DNA of 8,266 nucleotides from an uncultured Lachnospiraceae bacterium. Lineage in GTDB: Bacteria; Bacillota; Clostridia; Lachnospirales; Lachnospiraceae. The position numbers were made by a program, and so were the translations under genes. The stretch spans positions 1 to 8,266 of the forward strand of contig CAKRLN010000092.1 in NCBI GenBank assembly GCA_934359535.1. Reading direction: 5' to 3'. Under the pieces are notes generated by a model. That model searched no databases and had not been told where the DNA came from. It saw only the letters and a program-made list of their open reading frames with translations. This document shows, one piece after another, positions 1 through 5,451 of the stretch. Numbering within the stretch: position 1 is the first letter of the stretch; each line of letters begins with the position of its first letter.

Positions 1-36
1 GGCTGTAATCTAGCAATCATATACACTGTGGCGCAT

Positions 37-60
37 AGCTTGACAGCAAAGTGTCAAGCT
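37..60. repeat. Perfect 9-bp inverted repeat (hairpin)
   Basis: AGCTTGACA (37-45) and TGTCAAGCT (52-60) are exact reverse complements around a 6-base loop. No run of T follows on the plus strand and no run of A precedes it, so it is not a convincing intrinsic terminator. It may be the terminator remnant or an operator of something to the left, or part of a repeat whose end lies at 67-77. The role is unknown. Confidence 0.5.
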
Positions 61-153
61 TGCGTCTGAACAGTAACCTGCATCCTTCCACAACAAACAG
101 AAGCCGCAAAGAGCACCTGTTTTCGAATCCTATCATTTTTCTATGTACATTTT

Positions 154-187
154 CTGACTTTACATGCATAATGATTATGATTATGTT
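154..187 (+). promoter_or_regulatory. Probable sigma-A promoter for the hydrolase-CYTH unit
   Basis: Two overlapping readings are possible. CTGACT (154-159) is followed after 16 bases by TATGAT (176-181). TTTACA (159-164) is followed after 17 bases by TATGTT (182-187). Either would start RNA about 17-25 bases before the ATG at 211. The stretch is AT-rich and contains three ATTATG-like units, so chance matches are easy. This is an inference from consensus matching only. Confidence 0.35.
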
Positions 188-196
188 TGCATTTAC

Positions 197-204
197 AGAA
201 AGGA
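197..204 (+). promoter_or_regulatory. Ribosome binding site fixing the start at 211
   Basis: AGAAAGGA ends 6 bases before the ATG at 211. This decides between that ATG and an in-frame TTG at 187, which has no purine-rich site at a suitable distance. Confidence 0.7.
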
Positions 205-210
205 CGATCT

Positions 211-807
211 ATGAATACAGAATCTGTCAGTCTCCCAAAAGACGATGATAAAAAGAAAAAACTTGCAGTTATTTTTCCAGGAATTGGTTACCACTGCGAT
301 AAACCACTTCTCTATTACAGCAGAAAGCTTGCCGCAGAGCTTGGCTACGAGAAGACGATCTGTCTTACATATACTTTTTCCGGTGGAAACATCCGTGGCG
401 ATGAACAAAAGATGAAAGAAGCCTTTGACTCGCTTTCTGCACAGGCTGCGCAGGAATTAGACTCGGTCGACTGGACATGCTATGATGACATCCTCTTTCT
501 TTCCAAGAGCATTGGCACTGTCATTGCATCCTCCTATGCCGCAGAAAAACGCATCACATGCCGGCAGGTACTCTATACACCACTGACACAGACCTATGAA
601 TTTGCACCAAAGAACGGCATCGCCTTCCTTGGCACCGACGATCCGTGGAGCATCCCTTCCGAAGTGATGAAAACAAGCCACGATGCCGGCATCCCGATCG
701 AAGTATATGAGCATGCCAACCATTCCCTTGAAACACCGGATACCATGCGTAACCTTGCCATTCTGTCCGATGTCATGCAGAAGACGAAAACGTTTCTTAT
801 AAAATAA
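211..807 (+). CDS. Small alpha/beta-hydrolase-like protein
   Basis: The 198-residue product has the marks of a compact alpha/beta hydrolase with no lid domain. A first strand reads LAVIFPGIGYH (residues 18-28), an oxyanion-loop position. A nucleophile elbow reads SKSIG (98-102), with Ser100 as the likely nucleophile in place of the usual GxSxG. An acid loop reads GTDDPW (141-146; Asp143 or Asp144), and a late HANHSLE (168-174) probably supplies the catalytic His171. There is no signal peptide or membrane segment, so it is probably cytoplasmic. The start at 211 is chosen for its AGAAAGGA site. The CYTH gene follows after 21 bases on the same strand, suggesting co-transcription. The fold and triad are read from motifs. 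The substrate (ester, thioester or peptide) cannot be told, and a non-enzymatic role is possible. Confidence 0.8.
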   Translation: MNTESVSLPKDDDKKKKLAVIFPGIGYHCDKPLLYYSRKLAAELGYEKTICLTYTFSGGNIRGDEQKMKEAFDSLSAQAAQELDSVDWTCYDDILFLSKSIGTVIASSYAAEKRITCRQVLYTPLTQTYEFAPKNGIAFLGTDDPWSIPSEVMKTSHDAGIPIEVYEHANHSLETPDTMRNLAILSDVMQKTKTFLIK

Positions 808-828
808 TTAAAAAAAGGAGAATCGAAA

Positions 829-1290
829 ATGGAAATCGAACGTAAATTTTTAGTCAGAAAAATTCCAGATGATCTGGAGTCTTATCCGTGCCAGAAAATT
901 GCACAGGGATATTTAAATACCAATCCGGTTGTCCGGATCCGCAGATCCAACGATGATTATTACCTGACCTATAAAGGAAAAGGTATGATGGTCCGCGAGG
1001 AATATAATCTTCCTCTAAATAAAGAAGCCTTCGATCATATGGTAACTAAGATCGATGGCCTTCTGATCGAAAAAAAACGTTATCTGATCCCACTTTCCGG
1101 TGGACTGACCGCAGAGCTTGATGTTTTTGGCGGTGCACTTGCCCCGCTTCTTCTTGTCGAGGTGGAATTTGATTCCGTGGAAGCAGCAGAGGCCTTTGTG
1201 GCACCGGACTGGTTCGGCGAGGACGTAACCCATTCCGGCAAATACCATAACAGCAATCTCTCGAAATTAACCAGCACCAATCCTGTATAG
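829..1290 (+). CDS. CYTH-domain protein (triphosphate tunnel metalloenzyme family)
   Basis: The 153-residue protein is essentially one CYTH domain. The defining ExExK motif is at the extreme N-terminus (Glu2, Glu4, Lys6 in MEIERKF). Basic tunnel residues follow: Arg36 and Arg38 (VVRIRR), Lys49 (TYKGKG), Lys82-Lys83-Arg84. The metal-side acids are Glu96 and Asp98 (AELDVF) and Glu111 and Glu113 (LLVEVEF), and a late Lys lies in GKYHNSNL. All charged positions expected of an active tunnel seem present. Family members hydrolyse inorganic tripolyphosphate or thiamine triphosphate, or act as class IV adenylate cyclases; short bacterial forms like this are mostly tripolyphosphatases. AAGGAG lies 8 bases before the ATG. 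It is cytoplasmic and probably co-transcribed with the upstream hydrolase-like gene. The exact substrate is not determined by the sequence. Confidence 0.9.
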   Translation: MEIERKFLVRKIPDDLESYPCQKIAQGYLNTNPVVRIRRSNDDYYLTYKGKGMMVREEYNLPLNKEAFDHMVTKIDGLLIEKKRYLIPLSGGLTAELDVFGGALAPLLLVEVEFDSVEAAEAFVAPDWFGEDVTHSGKYHNSNLSKLTSTNPV

Positions 1291-1303
1291 ATCATCCCCA
1301 AAA

Positions 1304-1333
1304 ATCCGGATCTGTCCCGGTCATGATCCGGAT
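1304..1333 (-). terminator. Hairpin between convergent units, probable terminator of the minus-strand operon
   Basis: ATCCGGATC (1304-1312) pairs perfectly with GATCCGGAT (1325-1333) around a 12-base loop. Read on the minus strand, the stem is followed at once by TTTT then GGGG, a short U-tract suited to ending the operon whose last stop codon is at 1341. On the plus strand no T-run follows, so it is weaker as a terminator for the CYTH gene, although it lies 13 bases after that stop. Confidence 0.6.
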
Positions 1334-1340
1334 ACAGACT

Positions 1341-2018
1341 TTAGCGAAGCCTGTTTGAATATTCGTAACGCTGCTTTGTGCGGAGTGCTGTCTTTAATGC
1401 ATCGTAGCGTGTCATAAGATCCCCCTCCGGAATGACAACATCCATAACGACTGCAATATCATCGACAAGCTTATCGGTGATGCAGTCCTGCATGGATACA
1501 AGGACATTGTATTTCTCATCAAAGGTCTCCGCATCCAGATATTCCATAAGCTTTGGATCCGGACAGTCTTCCCCGGAAAATTCTTCCGTAGCTTCAGTTG
1601 TTTTTGGCGCAAACATGCTTCTGTCCCGCTTCTGTGCCACACGCACCTCTTCCGATCCGATCATAGACTCTGCCGGATGATGGATCACCGGTTTATCCTC
1701 TTTTTCTTCTGCCTGATCCATAGGAACACTTCTTTCACCGTCGGATGCATCAGCCTCTTCGACGCAGTGCTCATTTCCCGCTTCATCCAGCTCAATTTTT
1801 GTGAACCGGTACTTCTGCGTAACCTTCGGATATTTTACATGATCCACTTCACTTACAAACATCGCAAGCGGTCTTGCATACATTCCAAAGCTTCCGTAAA
1901 GCGCCTGATAGATCACAAGCGGTTCTTTTGTCTCAGAATGTGTTGCAATTCCAACAATCTGATATTTTTTATTTTTAAAATGGCGGTAAATTTCTCCGCT
2001 TTTTGGTATTCGTTCCAT
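1341..2018 (-). CDS. DUF1653-domain protein with acidic linker and helical C-terminus
   Basis: Residues about 8-57 match the small DUF1653 domain: [11 protein letters not shown], then [20 protein letters not shown], then [13 protein letters not shown], a pattern known from many bacterial proteins of unknown function. It continues with the usual [10 protein letters not shown]. Residues about 75-150 are highly acidic and probably disordered. Residues about 152-220 look helical and were not matched to a family. DUF1653 proteins are often only 70-80 residues, so at 225 this is a long form. There is no signal peptide or membrane segment. It is the last gene of a three-gene operon. Its GGAG site (2031-2034) lies 12 bases before the ATG, and its purine run overlaps the stop codon of the upstream gene, so coupled translation is likely. 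The function is unknown. Confidence 0.85.
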   Translation of the reverse strand: MERIPKSGEIYRHFKNKKYQIVGIATHSETKEPLVIYQALYGSFGMYARPLAMFVSEVDHVKYPKVTQKYRFTKIELDEAGNEHCVEEADASDGERSVPMDQAEEKEDKPVIHHPAESMIGSEEVRVAQKRDRSMFAPKTTEATEEFSGEDCPDPKLMEYLDAETFDEKYNVLVSMQDCITDKLVDDIAVVMDVVIPEGDLMTRYDALKTALRTKQRYEYSNRLR

Positions 2019-2035
2019 CTTCTATCTCGTCTCCT

Positions 2036-2575
2036 TTATATATAGGAATTCAGCATATCCAAGGCTTCCCCAAGGAAATCACGCTCAAACTCCAGATTCA
2101 CCGGATATCCGGTTATCATAAGTGTTTCTACATCCTTCATAAGTGATGACTCATCCAGTGCACTTACCGTAAGAGAATTTGACTTTGGCAGAACCGGCTT
2201 GTCCTCCTGCACCGCATGCATAAGTGGATGGACTTCCTCCGATGCACACTGTGTCTCATGAAGCTCATCCTCGGCATATTTTTTAACATTCTGATTTGCC
2301 TTTACAAGAATATCCGGTGTTTTATTTTCTACGGCTTTCCCACGCTGATTCACATTCCCGTATTTCTGCTGCAGCCTGGCTTTTAATTCCTCCTGCGACA
2401 TACGCGCATCGGTCTGCGCGGTCTTCTGTGGCTTCGCATAAGTCTGTGTATTCTGCTGTGGCTGTCCATACTGCGGACGCTTTGATGCCTGATTTTTCTT
2501 TTTGTATTCTGCCTTGCGGTTATTCATCTGAATCACAAATGCAACAATAATAATTCCCCATATCAGTGCTCCCAT
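2036..2575 (-). CDS. Hypothetical membrane-anchored protein
   Basis: The 179-residue product is not recognised. It starts with one hydrophobic segment (residues 2-16) followed by a basic stretch (NNRKAEYKKK), predicting a signal-anchor with the bulk of the protein in the cytoplasm. Residues about 28-58 are rich in Gln, Pro, Thr and Lys and look disordered. Residues 59-72 are helical and charged. The C-terminal 45 residues (about 135-179) form an ordered-looking segment with TLMITGYPVNLEFERDF and end in MLNSYI. A strong site, GGGAGGGAGA, lies 5 bases before the ATG. The upstream gene's TGA ends one base before this ATG (TGATATG), so translation is almost certainly coupled. The tight packing suggests a joint role with the coiled-coil and DUF1653 proteins. 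Confidence 0.75.
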   Translation of the reverse strand: MGALIWGIIIVAFVIQMNNRKAEYKKKNQASKRPQYGQPQQNTQTYAKPQKTAQTDARMSQEELKARLQQKYGNVNQRGKAVENKTPDILVKANQNVKKYAEDELHETQCASEEVHPLMHAVQEDKPVLPKSNSLTVSALDESSLMKDVETLMITGYPVNLEFERDFLGEALDMLNSYI

Positions 2576-2576
2576 A

Positions 2577-3332
2577 TCATTCTCCCTCCCTGAGCGGTTC
2601 TATCAGTGCTGCCGCTCTCTCTCTGGCATTTTTCGTTTCTCCATCTGCATTGAAAAGAAAATCAGGAAGCCTGTTCTTCCTTCTCTTAAAAAGGCTTCCA
2701 AGTCCGGTTTGTGCCTGTTTCATACGATCTGCATATTCAATAAGAAGAACTAACTGCTTCTCAATCGGCCGGATAAAATCTGCCTCGTACAGACTTCCAA
2801 TCTTACGCATTTTCTCGGAATATGGAAGATCAGACAAATCCTCTGCGGAACGGTTCGTCTCATAAAATCCAAGATGATAGAAATTCGGTGTCTTACGTTC
2901 AAGAATCTCCTGATTCATTGCAGAAAGATTCTCGACCTCACTCTGATAAATAATTTTATCACAGTCCGTCTTCGAAAGCTCTATAACCGAACGATAGCTG
3001 AGCAGATACTCCTGATTGTCACTGCTTACTAAAAATTCATGGGTAAAGGTTCCATCAAGCTTTGCCATCTTCTCCGTCAGAGAGCCTATCTCCTCCTTCT
3101 GTCTCTCACATCCCCATTCATCCTCAATGACCTCGTATTCAATCCTCGAAACAAAGCTCTGCATCTCCTCAAGCTTTTTCCTTGCCTCCTTGTAGCTTTC
3201 CTTCGTCTCCTCTGTCTGCTTTTTTACCCGGTCGTATAATTTAAGCCATGCACGTACTACCGACATATCACAGTCGGCAGCTGGCATGGCTCCTTTTATC
3301 TGTTTCAGCTGTTCATCAAATTGCTCCGTCAA
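2577..3332 (-). CDS. Hypothetical coiled-coil protein, probable TTG start
   Basis: The 251-residue soluble protein is not recognised. Residues about 30-100 are rich in Lys and Glu with heptad-like spacing (KKQTEETKESYKEARKKLEEM) and probably form a coiled coil. The rest is mainly helical by composition, with a basic patch near the end (LFKRRKNR, about 214-221). There is no signal or membrane segment. The start is uncertain. TTG at 3332 has an AGAGGG site 10 bases upstream and lies about 40 bases below a good promoter. An in-frame ATG at 3287 (residue 16) has AAAAGGAG only 2 bases before it, too close for normal initiation. It is the first gene of the operon, and its TGA falls one base before the next ATG. 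The function is unknown; a scaffold for the membrane-anchored neighbour is conceivable. Confidence 0.75.
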   Translation of the reverse strand: MTEQFDEQLKQIKGAMPAADCDMSVVRAWLKLYDRVKKQTEETKESYKEARKKLEEMQSFVSRIEYEVIEDEWGCERQKEEIGSLTEKMAKLDGTFTHEFLVSSDNQEYLLSYRSVIELSKTDCDKIIYQSEVENLSAMNQEILERKTPNFYHLGFYETNRSAEDLSDLPYSEKMRKIGSLYEADFIRPIEKQLVLLIEYADRMKQAQTGLGSLFKRRKNRLPDFLFNADGETKNARERAAALIEPLREGE

Positions 3333-3378
3333 GAAAAATCATCCCTCTTCAATACATTGAACTTTTCATACAAAGGAT

Positions 3379-3408
3379 ATTTTACCACATTTTCCTAATC
3401 TGTGTCAC
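3379..3408 (-). promoter_or_regulatory. Probable promoter of the three-gene hypothetical operon
   Basis: On the minus strand GTGACA (3408-3403) is separated by 18 bases from TAAAAT (3384-3379). TGG stands directly before the -10, giving an extended -10 (TGnTAnAAT type). RNA would start near 3372, about 40 bases before the TTG at 3332. This is a consensus match with no experimental support. Confidence 0.5.
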
Positions 3409-3438
3409 GTTATTTTTATCATTACAGTTCTACCTATA

Positions 3439-3446
3439 TATATGGT
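3439..3446. repeat. Left 8-bp target-site duplication
   Basis: TATATGGT abuts the left terminal inverted repeat of the miniature element and is repeated exactly at 3611-3618, just outside the right terminal repeat. Confidence 0.75.
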
Positions 3447-3610
3447 GTTACAGTTCACTCGTCAATCATAGAAGCAGCCTTTATGCTTGCATAAGGAGGC
3501 TGACTTCTATGGTTTGACGAAGGGAGCGCCTTTTTATGAGCAAAAATAGCTGCGTAGCAGCGGAAAAGCACGGAACGTGCGTTTTGCGAATGGCGCGTGT
3601 GAACTGTAAC
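3447..3610. mobile_element. 164-bp miniature inverted-repeat transposable element (MITE)
   Basis: The ends GTTACAGTTCAC (3447-3458) and GTGAACTGTAAC (3599-3610) are perfect 12-bp inverted repeats, extending to 14 of 15 with one mismatch. They are flanked on both sides by the same 8 bases, TATATGGT, as expected of a transposition target duplication. No coding sequence fits inside, so it is non-autonomous. The interior is strongly self-complementary. A long imperfect hairpin spans 3460-3519 (CGTCAA...TTTGACG, with AGAAG/CTTCT and AGCC/GGCT blocks). GCTGC-gta-GCAGC lies at 3549-3561, and GCACG-gaa-CGTGC at 3568-3580. Short pairs such as GCGCC (3526-3530) and GGCGC (3592-3596) could close an outer stem. 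Families making 8-bp duplications include IS66, ISL3, IS256 and IS1595; the parent element cannot be named from this window. Confidence 0.75.
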
Positions 3611-3618
3611 TATATGGT
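3611..3618. repeat. Right 8-bp target-site duplication
   Basis: TATATGGT follows the right terminal repeat directly, matches 3439-3446, and ends only 3 bases before the T-tract of the oppA terminator. Confidence 0.75.
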
Positions 3619-3621
3619 ACG

Positions 3622-3650
3622 AAAAAGGAGCCCTCCAAAAAGAGGACTCC
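3622..3650 (-). terminator. Intrinsic terminator of the opp operon
   Basis: On the minus strand GGAGTCCTC (3650-3642) pairs with GAGGGCTCC (3635-3627), nine pairs including one G-T, around a 6-base loop TTTTTG. TTTTT (3626-3622) follows directly. It begins 17 bases after the oppA stop codon, which supports that stop as the real end of the gene. Confidence 0.9.
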
Positions 3651-3667
3651 CTGCTGCAATTATGAAA

Positions 3668-5374
3668 TTATTTTCCTAACTGCATATCGTTGTTTCCGGA
3701 ATCAGATGTGAAGATCTCAAGCATGTTGATTGGATCATCGTAATCTGCTAACCAGCCTTCACGGCACATTCCGGAGAAGCTTCCAGATTTACGGTCATTG
3801 ATGAATACGTTCCAGTCTTCCTGTTTGATTGTCATTTCAATACCGAGCATAGCAAGGTCAGACTGAATTGCCTCTGCGATTGCTACGTGTGCAGTTCCAT
3901 CATTTGTTAAATACTCAAAGCTCAATGCCGGGCTGATTGAGTATGTTCCACCATTATCTGTAAATGTGTATCCAGCTTCCTCTAATAAGGATTTTGCTTC
4001 TTCCACATTTCCAGCACCTGTTGTCTCAGCATCGTAGTAAGATTTGTTCTTGAATTCTCCGCCATTGCCATCAGACATACCAACTGGTACGAAGGAATCC
4101 GCAAGAACCTGATCTGTCTGTCCGATTGTATCTACAATGTACTTACGGTCGATTAATAAGCTGATTGCTTCACGCATCTTAGCAGCCTGCTCAACCGTTT
4201 TTCCAGCGAACATGTCAGAATTTACATTAAATCCAACATAGTATGTTCCAAGGTTGTCGATTACGTGGAATTCAGGGTTGTCCTTTAAGTTGGAAACCTC
4301 GTCGTTTGGAACTGTATCAGCAAAGTCAATATCTCCCTTGTTGTATGCAGCATAAATAGCAGTATCATCTGCACTTAACATGAAGGTTAACTGATCCATT
4401 GTTACATGATCAGCATCCCAGTAATTCGGGTTCTTTACATAAGTCATATTCTCATTGTGATTCCATGTATCAAGTGTAAATGCACCGTTTGATACAAAGC
4501 CTGCTTCCTGACACCATGCACCAGGAGTTGTTCCATCCGCGTTTGCAGCGTCAACCTCTGGCTGATATACAGGCATGAAGGTCGGGAATGCGCATAAATC
4601 AAGGAAGTATGCACATGGAGTTGTTAAAGTTACTTTAAATGTATAATCATCAACAGCCTCTACCTTTAAAGTATCGTCATCATTTTTTGCAACGATATCA
4701 AACAGGTAAGAATAGTCAGATGCTGTTGCAGGATCTGCTACACGGTTCCAGCTGTAAACGAAATCATTTGCTGTTACAGGCTCTCCATTGCTCCATTTTG
4801 TCTGTTTTAAGTGGAAGGTGTACTCTGTTCCGTCATCGGATACATCGTAGCTTTCTGCTACTGCTGGCTCGATCTTACCTTCTGCGTTGTATCTTACCAG
4901 ACCTTCAAAAGAGTTTACAGTAAGAATACCACCGTCAACGGTTGTACTTAATGCTGGATCAAGGTAATCTGGCTCACTTGCGATGTTTAAGGATAATTTT
5001 CCTGGGTTTGCAGAGTTTGTTGCATACATAAGGTATTTCATACCTTTTGCTGTACAATAGATTCCATCTACAGAAGATTTCTGAAGATAAATATCATTGT
5101 AGTAGTAAAGAGGAACAACTGCCCATGTATCCATAAGCATATCCTCTGCCTCATGCATCATTTCAACACGCTTCTCCATATCTGTTGTAGTACGGATATC
5201 GCTGACCAGTTTGTCATACTCAGACCAGTCCGGTGCTGCACTTCCTGTTGCTTCACCAGCTTCTGTTCCGGATGTTTTACCAGAATCACTGCTGGATCCA
5301 CATGCTGCCATGCTTACTGCCATTGATGCAACAAGCGCAGAAGCAACAAGCTTTTTCACAATGTTCTTTTTCAT
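3668..5374 (-). CDS. oppA: Oligopeptide-binding lipoprotein OppA, apparently circularly permuted
   Basis: This 568-residue protein is the peptide-capturing component of the Opp importer (family 5 solute-binding protein). A lipoprotein signal has its lipobox at MAAC (Cys25), followed by a Ser/Gly/Glu linker (26-47). The core is clear: LSLNIASEPDYLDPALSTT (127-145), which normally opens the mature protein; the family signature region ESYDVSDDGTEYTFHLK then WSNGEPVTANDFVYSW (174-209); NPNYWD (315-320); and GWLADYDDPINMLEIF (540-555). The segment that should come last, EYDKLVSDIRTTTDMEKR ... MHEAEDML ... VVPLYYYNDIYL ... MKYLMYAT, is instead at residues about 49-119. The chain stops at NNDMQLGK, where that segment would normally begin. 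Nothing seems lost, only reordered. AGGAGG lies 12 bases before the ATG, and a terminator follows 17 bases after the stop. It is last in the operon. Confidence 0.93.
   Translation of the reverse strand: MKKNIVKKLVASALVASMAVSMAACGSSSDSGKTSGTEAGEATGSAAPDWSEYDKLVSDIRTTTDMEKRVEMMHEAEDMLMDTWAVVPLYYYNDIYLQKSSVDGIYCTAKGMKYLMYATNSANPGKLSLNIASEPDYLDPALSTTVDGGILTVNSFEGLVRYNAEGKIEPAVAESYDVSDDGTEYTFHLKQTKWSNGEPVTANDFVYSWNRVADPATASDYSYLFDIVAKNDDDTLKVEAVDDYTFKVTLTTPCAYFLDLCAFPTFMPVYQPEVDAANADGTTPGAWCQEAGFVSNGAFTLDTWNHNENMTYVKNPNYWDADHVTMDQLTFMLSADDTAIYAAYNKGDIDFADTVPNDEVSNLKDNPEFHVIDNLGTYYVGFNVNSDMFAGKTVEQAAKMREAISLLIDRKYIVDTIGQTDQVLADSFVPVGMSDGNGGEFKNKSYYDAETTGAGNVEEAKSLLEEAGYTFTDNGGTYSISPALSFEYLTNDGTAHVAIAEAIQSDLAMLGIEMTIKQEDWNVFINDRKSGSFSGMCREGWLADYDDPINMLEIFTSDSGNNDMQLGK
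5018..5233 (-). other. Displaced C-terminal module of OppA, located after the signal peptide
   Basis: This stretch encodes OppA residues about 48-119. In family 5 binding proteins such as E. coli OppA, the C-terminus reads roughly as a helix with FDSIMAETLKVTDEAQR, then AEQQLDKDSAIVPVYYY, then a last strand with RNMYI. Here the same order of features appears (YDKLVSDIRTTTDMEKR, AEDMLMDTWAVVPLYYY, KYLMYAT) but before the core. A short linker, NSANPG (120-125), joins it to the normal N-terminal strand. The comparison is from knowledge of the family, not from a computed alignment. Confidence 0.85.
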
Positions 5375-5402
5375 AATATAATCTTTCCTCCTAAAGAAAT
5401 TT

Positions 5403-5431
5403 ATTTACAACGCTGCAAAGCAGCGGTAAAT
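5403..5431. promoter_or_regulatory. Hairpin between oppF and oppA
   Basis: ATTTAC-AA-CGCTG (5403-5415) pairs with CAGCG-GTAAAT (5421-5431) around a 5-base loop. That gives eleven pairs with a two-base bulge. It lies in the 77-base gap between the oppF stop and the oppA start, 10 bases from the oppA ribosome site. No proper T-run follows on the minus strand. Such hairpins may stabilise a processed oppA message or reduce read-through; this role is inferred. Confidence 0.5.
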
Positions 5432-5451
5432 GACATCAACAAATATTTAAA

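Noticed and set aside
168..186. ATTATG-like tandem triplet as an operator
   Set aside because: The repeats are short and low-complexity in AT-rich promoter DNA, with no dyad symmetry to suggest a regulator site.
187..210. TTG at 187 as start of the hydrolase gene
   Set aside because: No ribosome site stands before it, whereas AGAAAGGA precedes the ATG at 211. The extra residues MHLQKGRS are simply the translated ribosome-site region.
51..248. Plus-strand open frame of 65 codons across the promoter region
   Set aside because: It overlaps the start of the hydrolase gene in another frame, has no ribosome site and resembles no protein.
1677..2045. Plus-strand open frame of 122 codons opposite the DUF1653 gene
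   Set aside because: It is antisense to a gene with a clear domain. Its Phe/Cys/Arg-rich translation is typical of a reverse-strand shadow.
3248..3517. Plus-strand open frame running into the MITE
   Set aside because: It runs antisense through the start of the coiled-coil gene, its promoter and half of the element, with no ribosome site. It is a chance frame in AT-rich DNA.
3460..3535. Long hairpin followed by TTTTT inside the MITE read as an intrinsic terminator
   Set aside because: Eleven bases separate the stem from the T-run and no plus-strand gene lies upstream. It is better explained as internal structure of the element.
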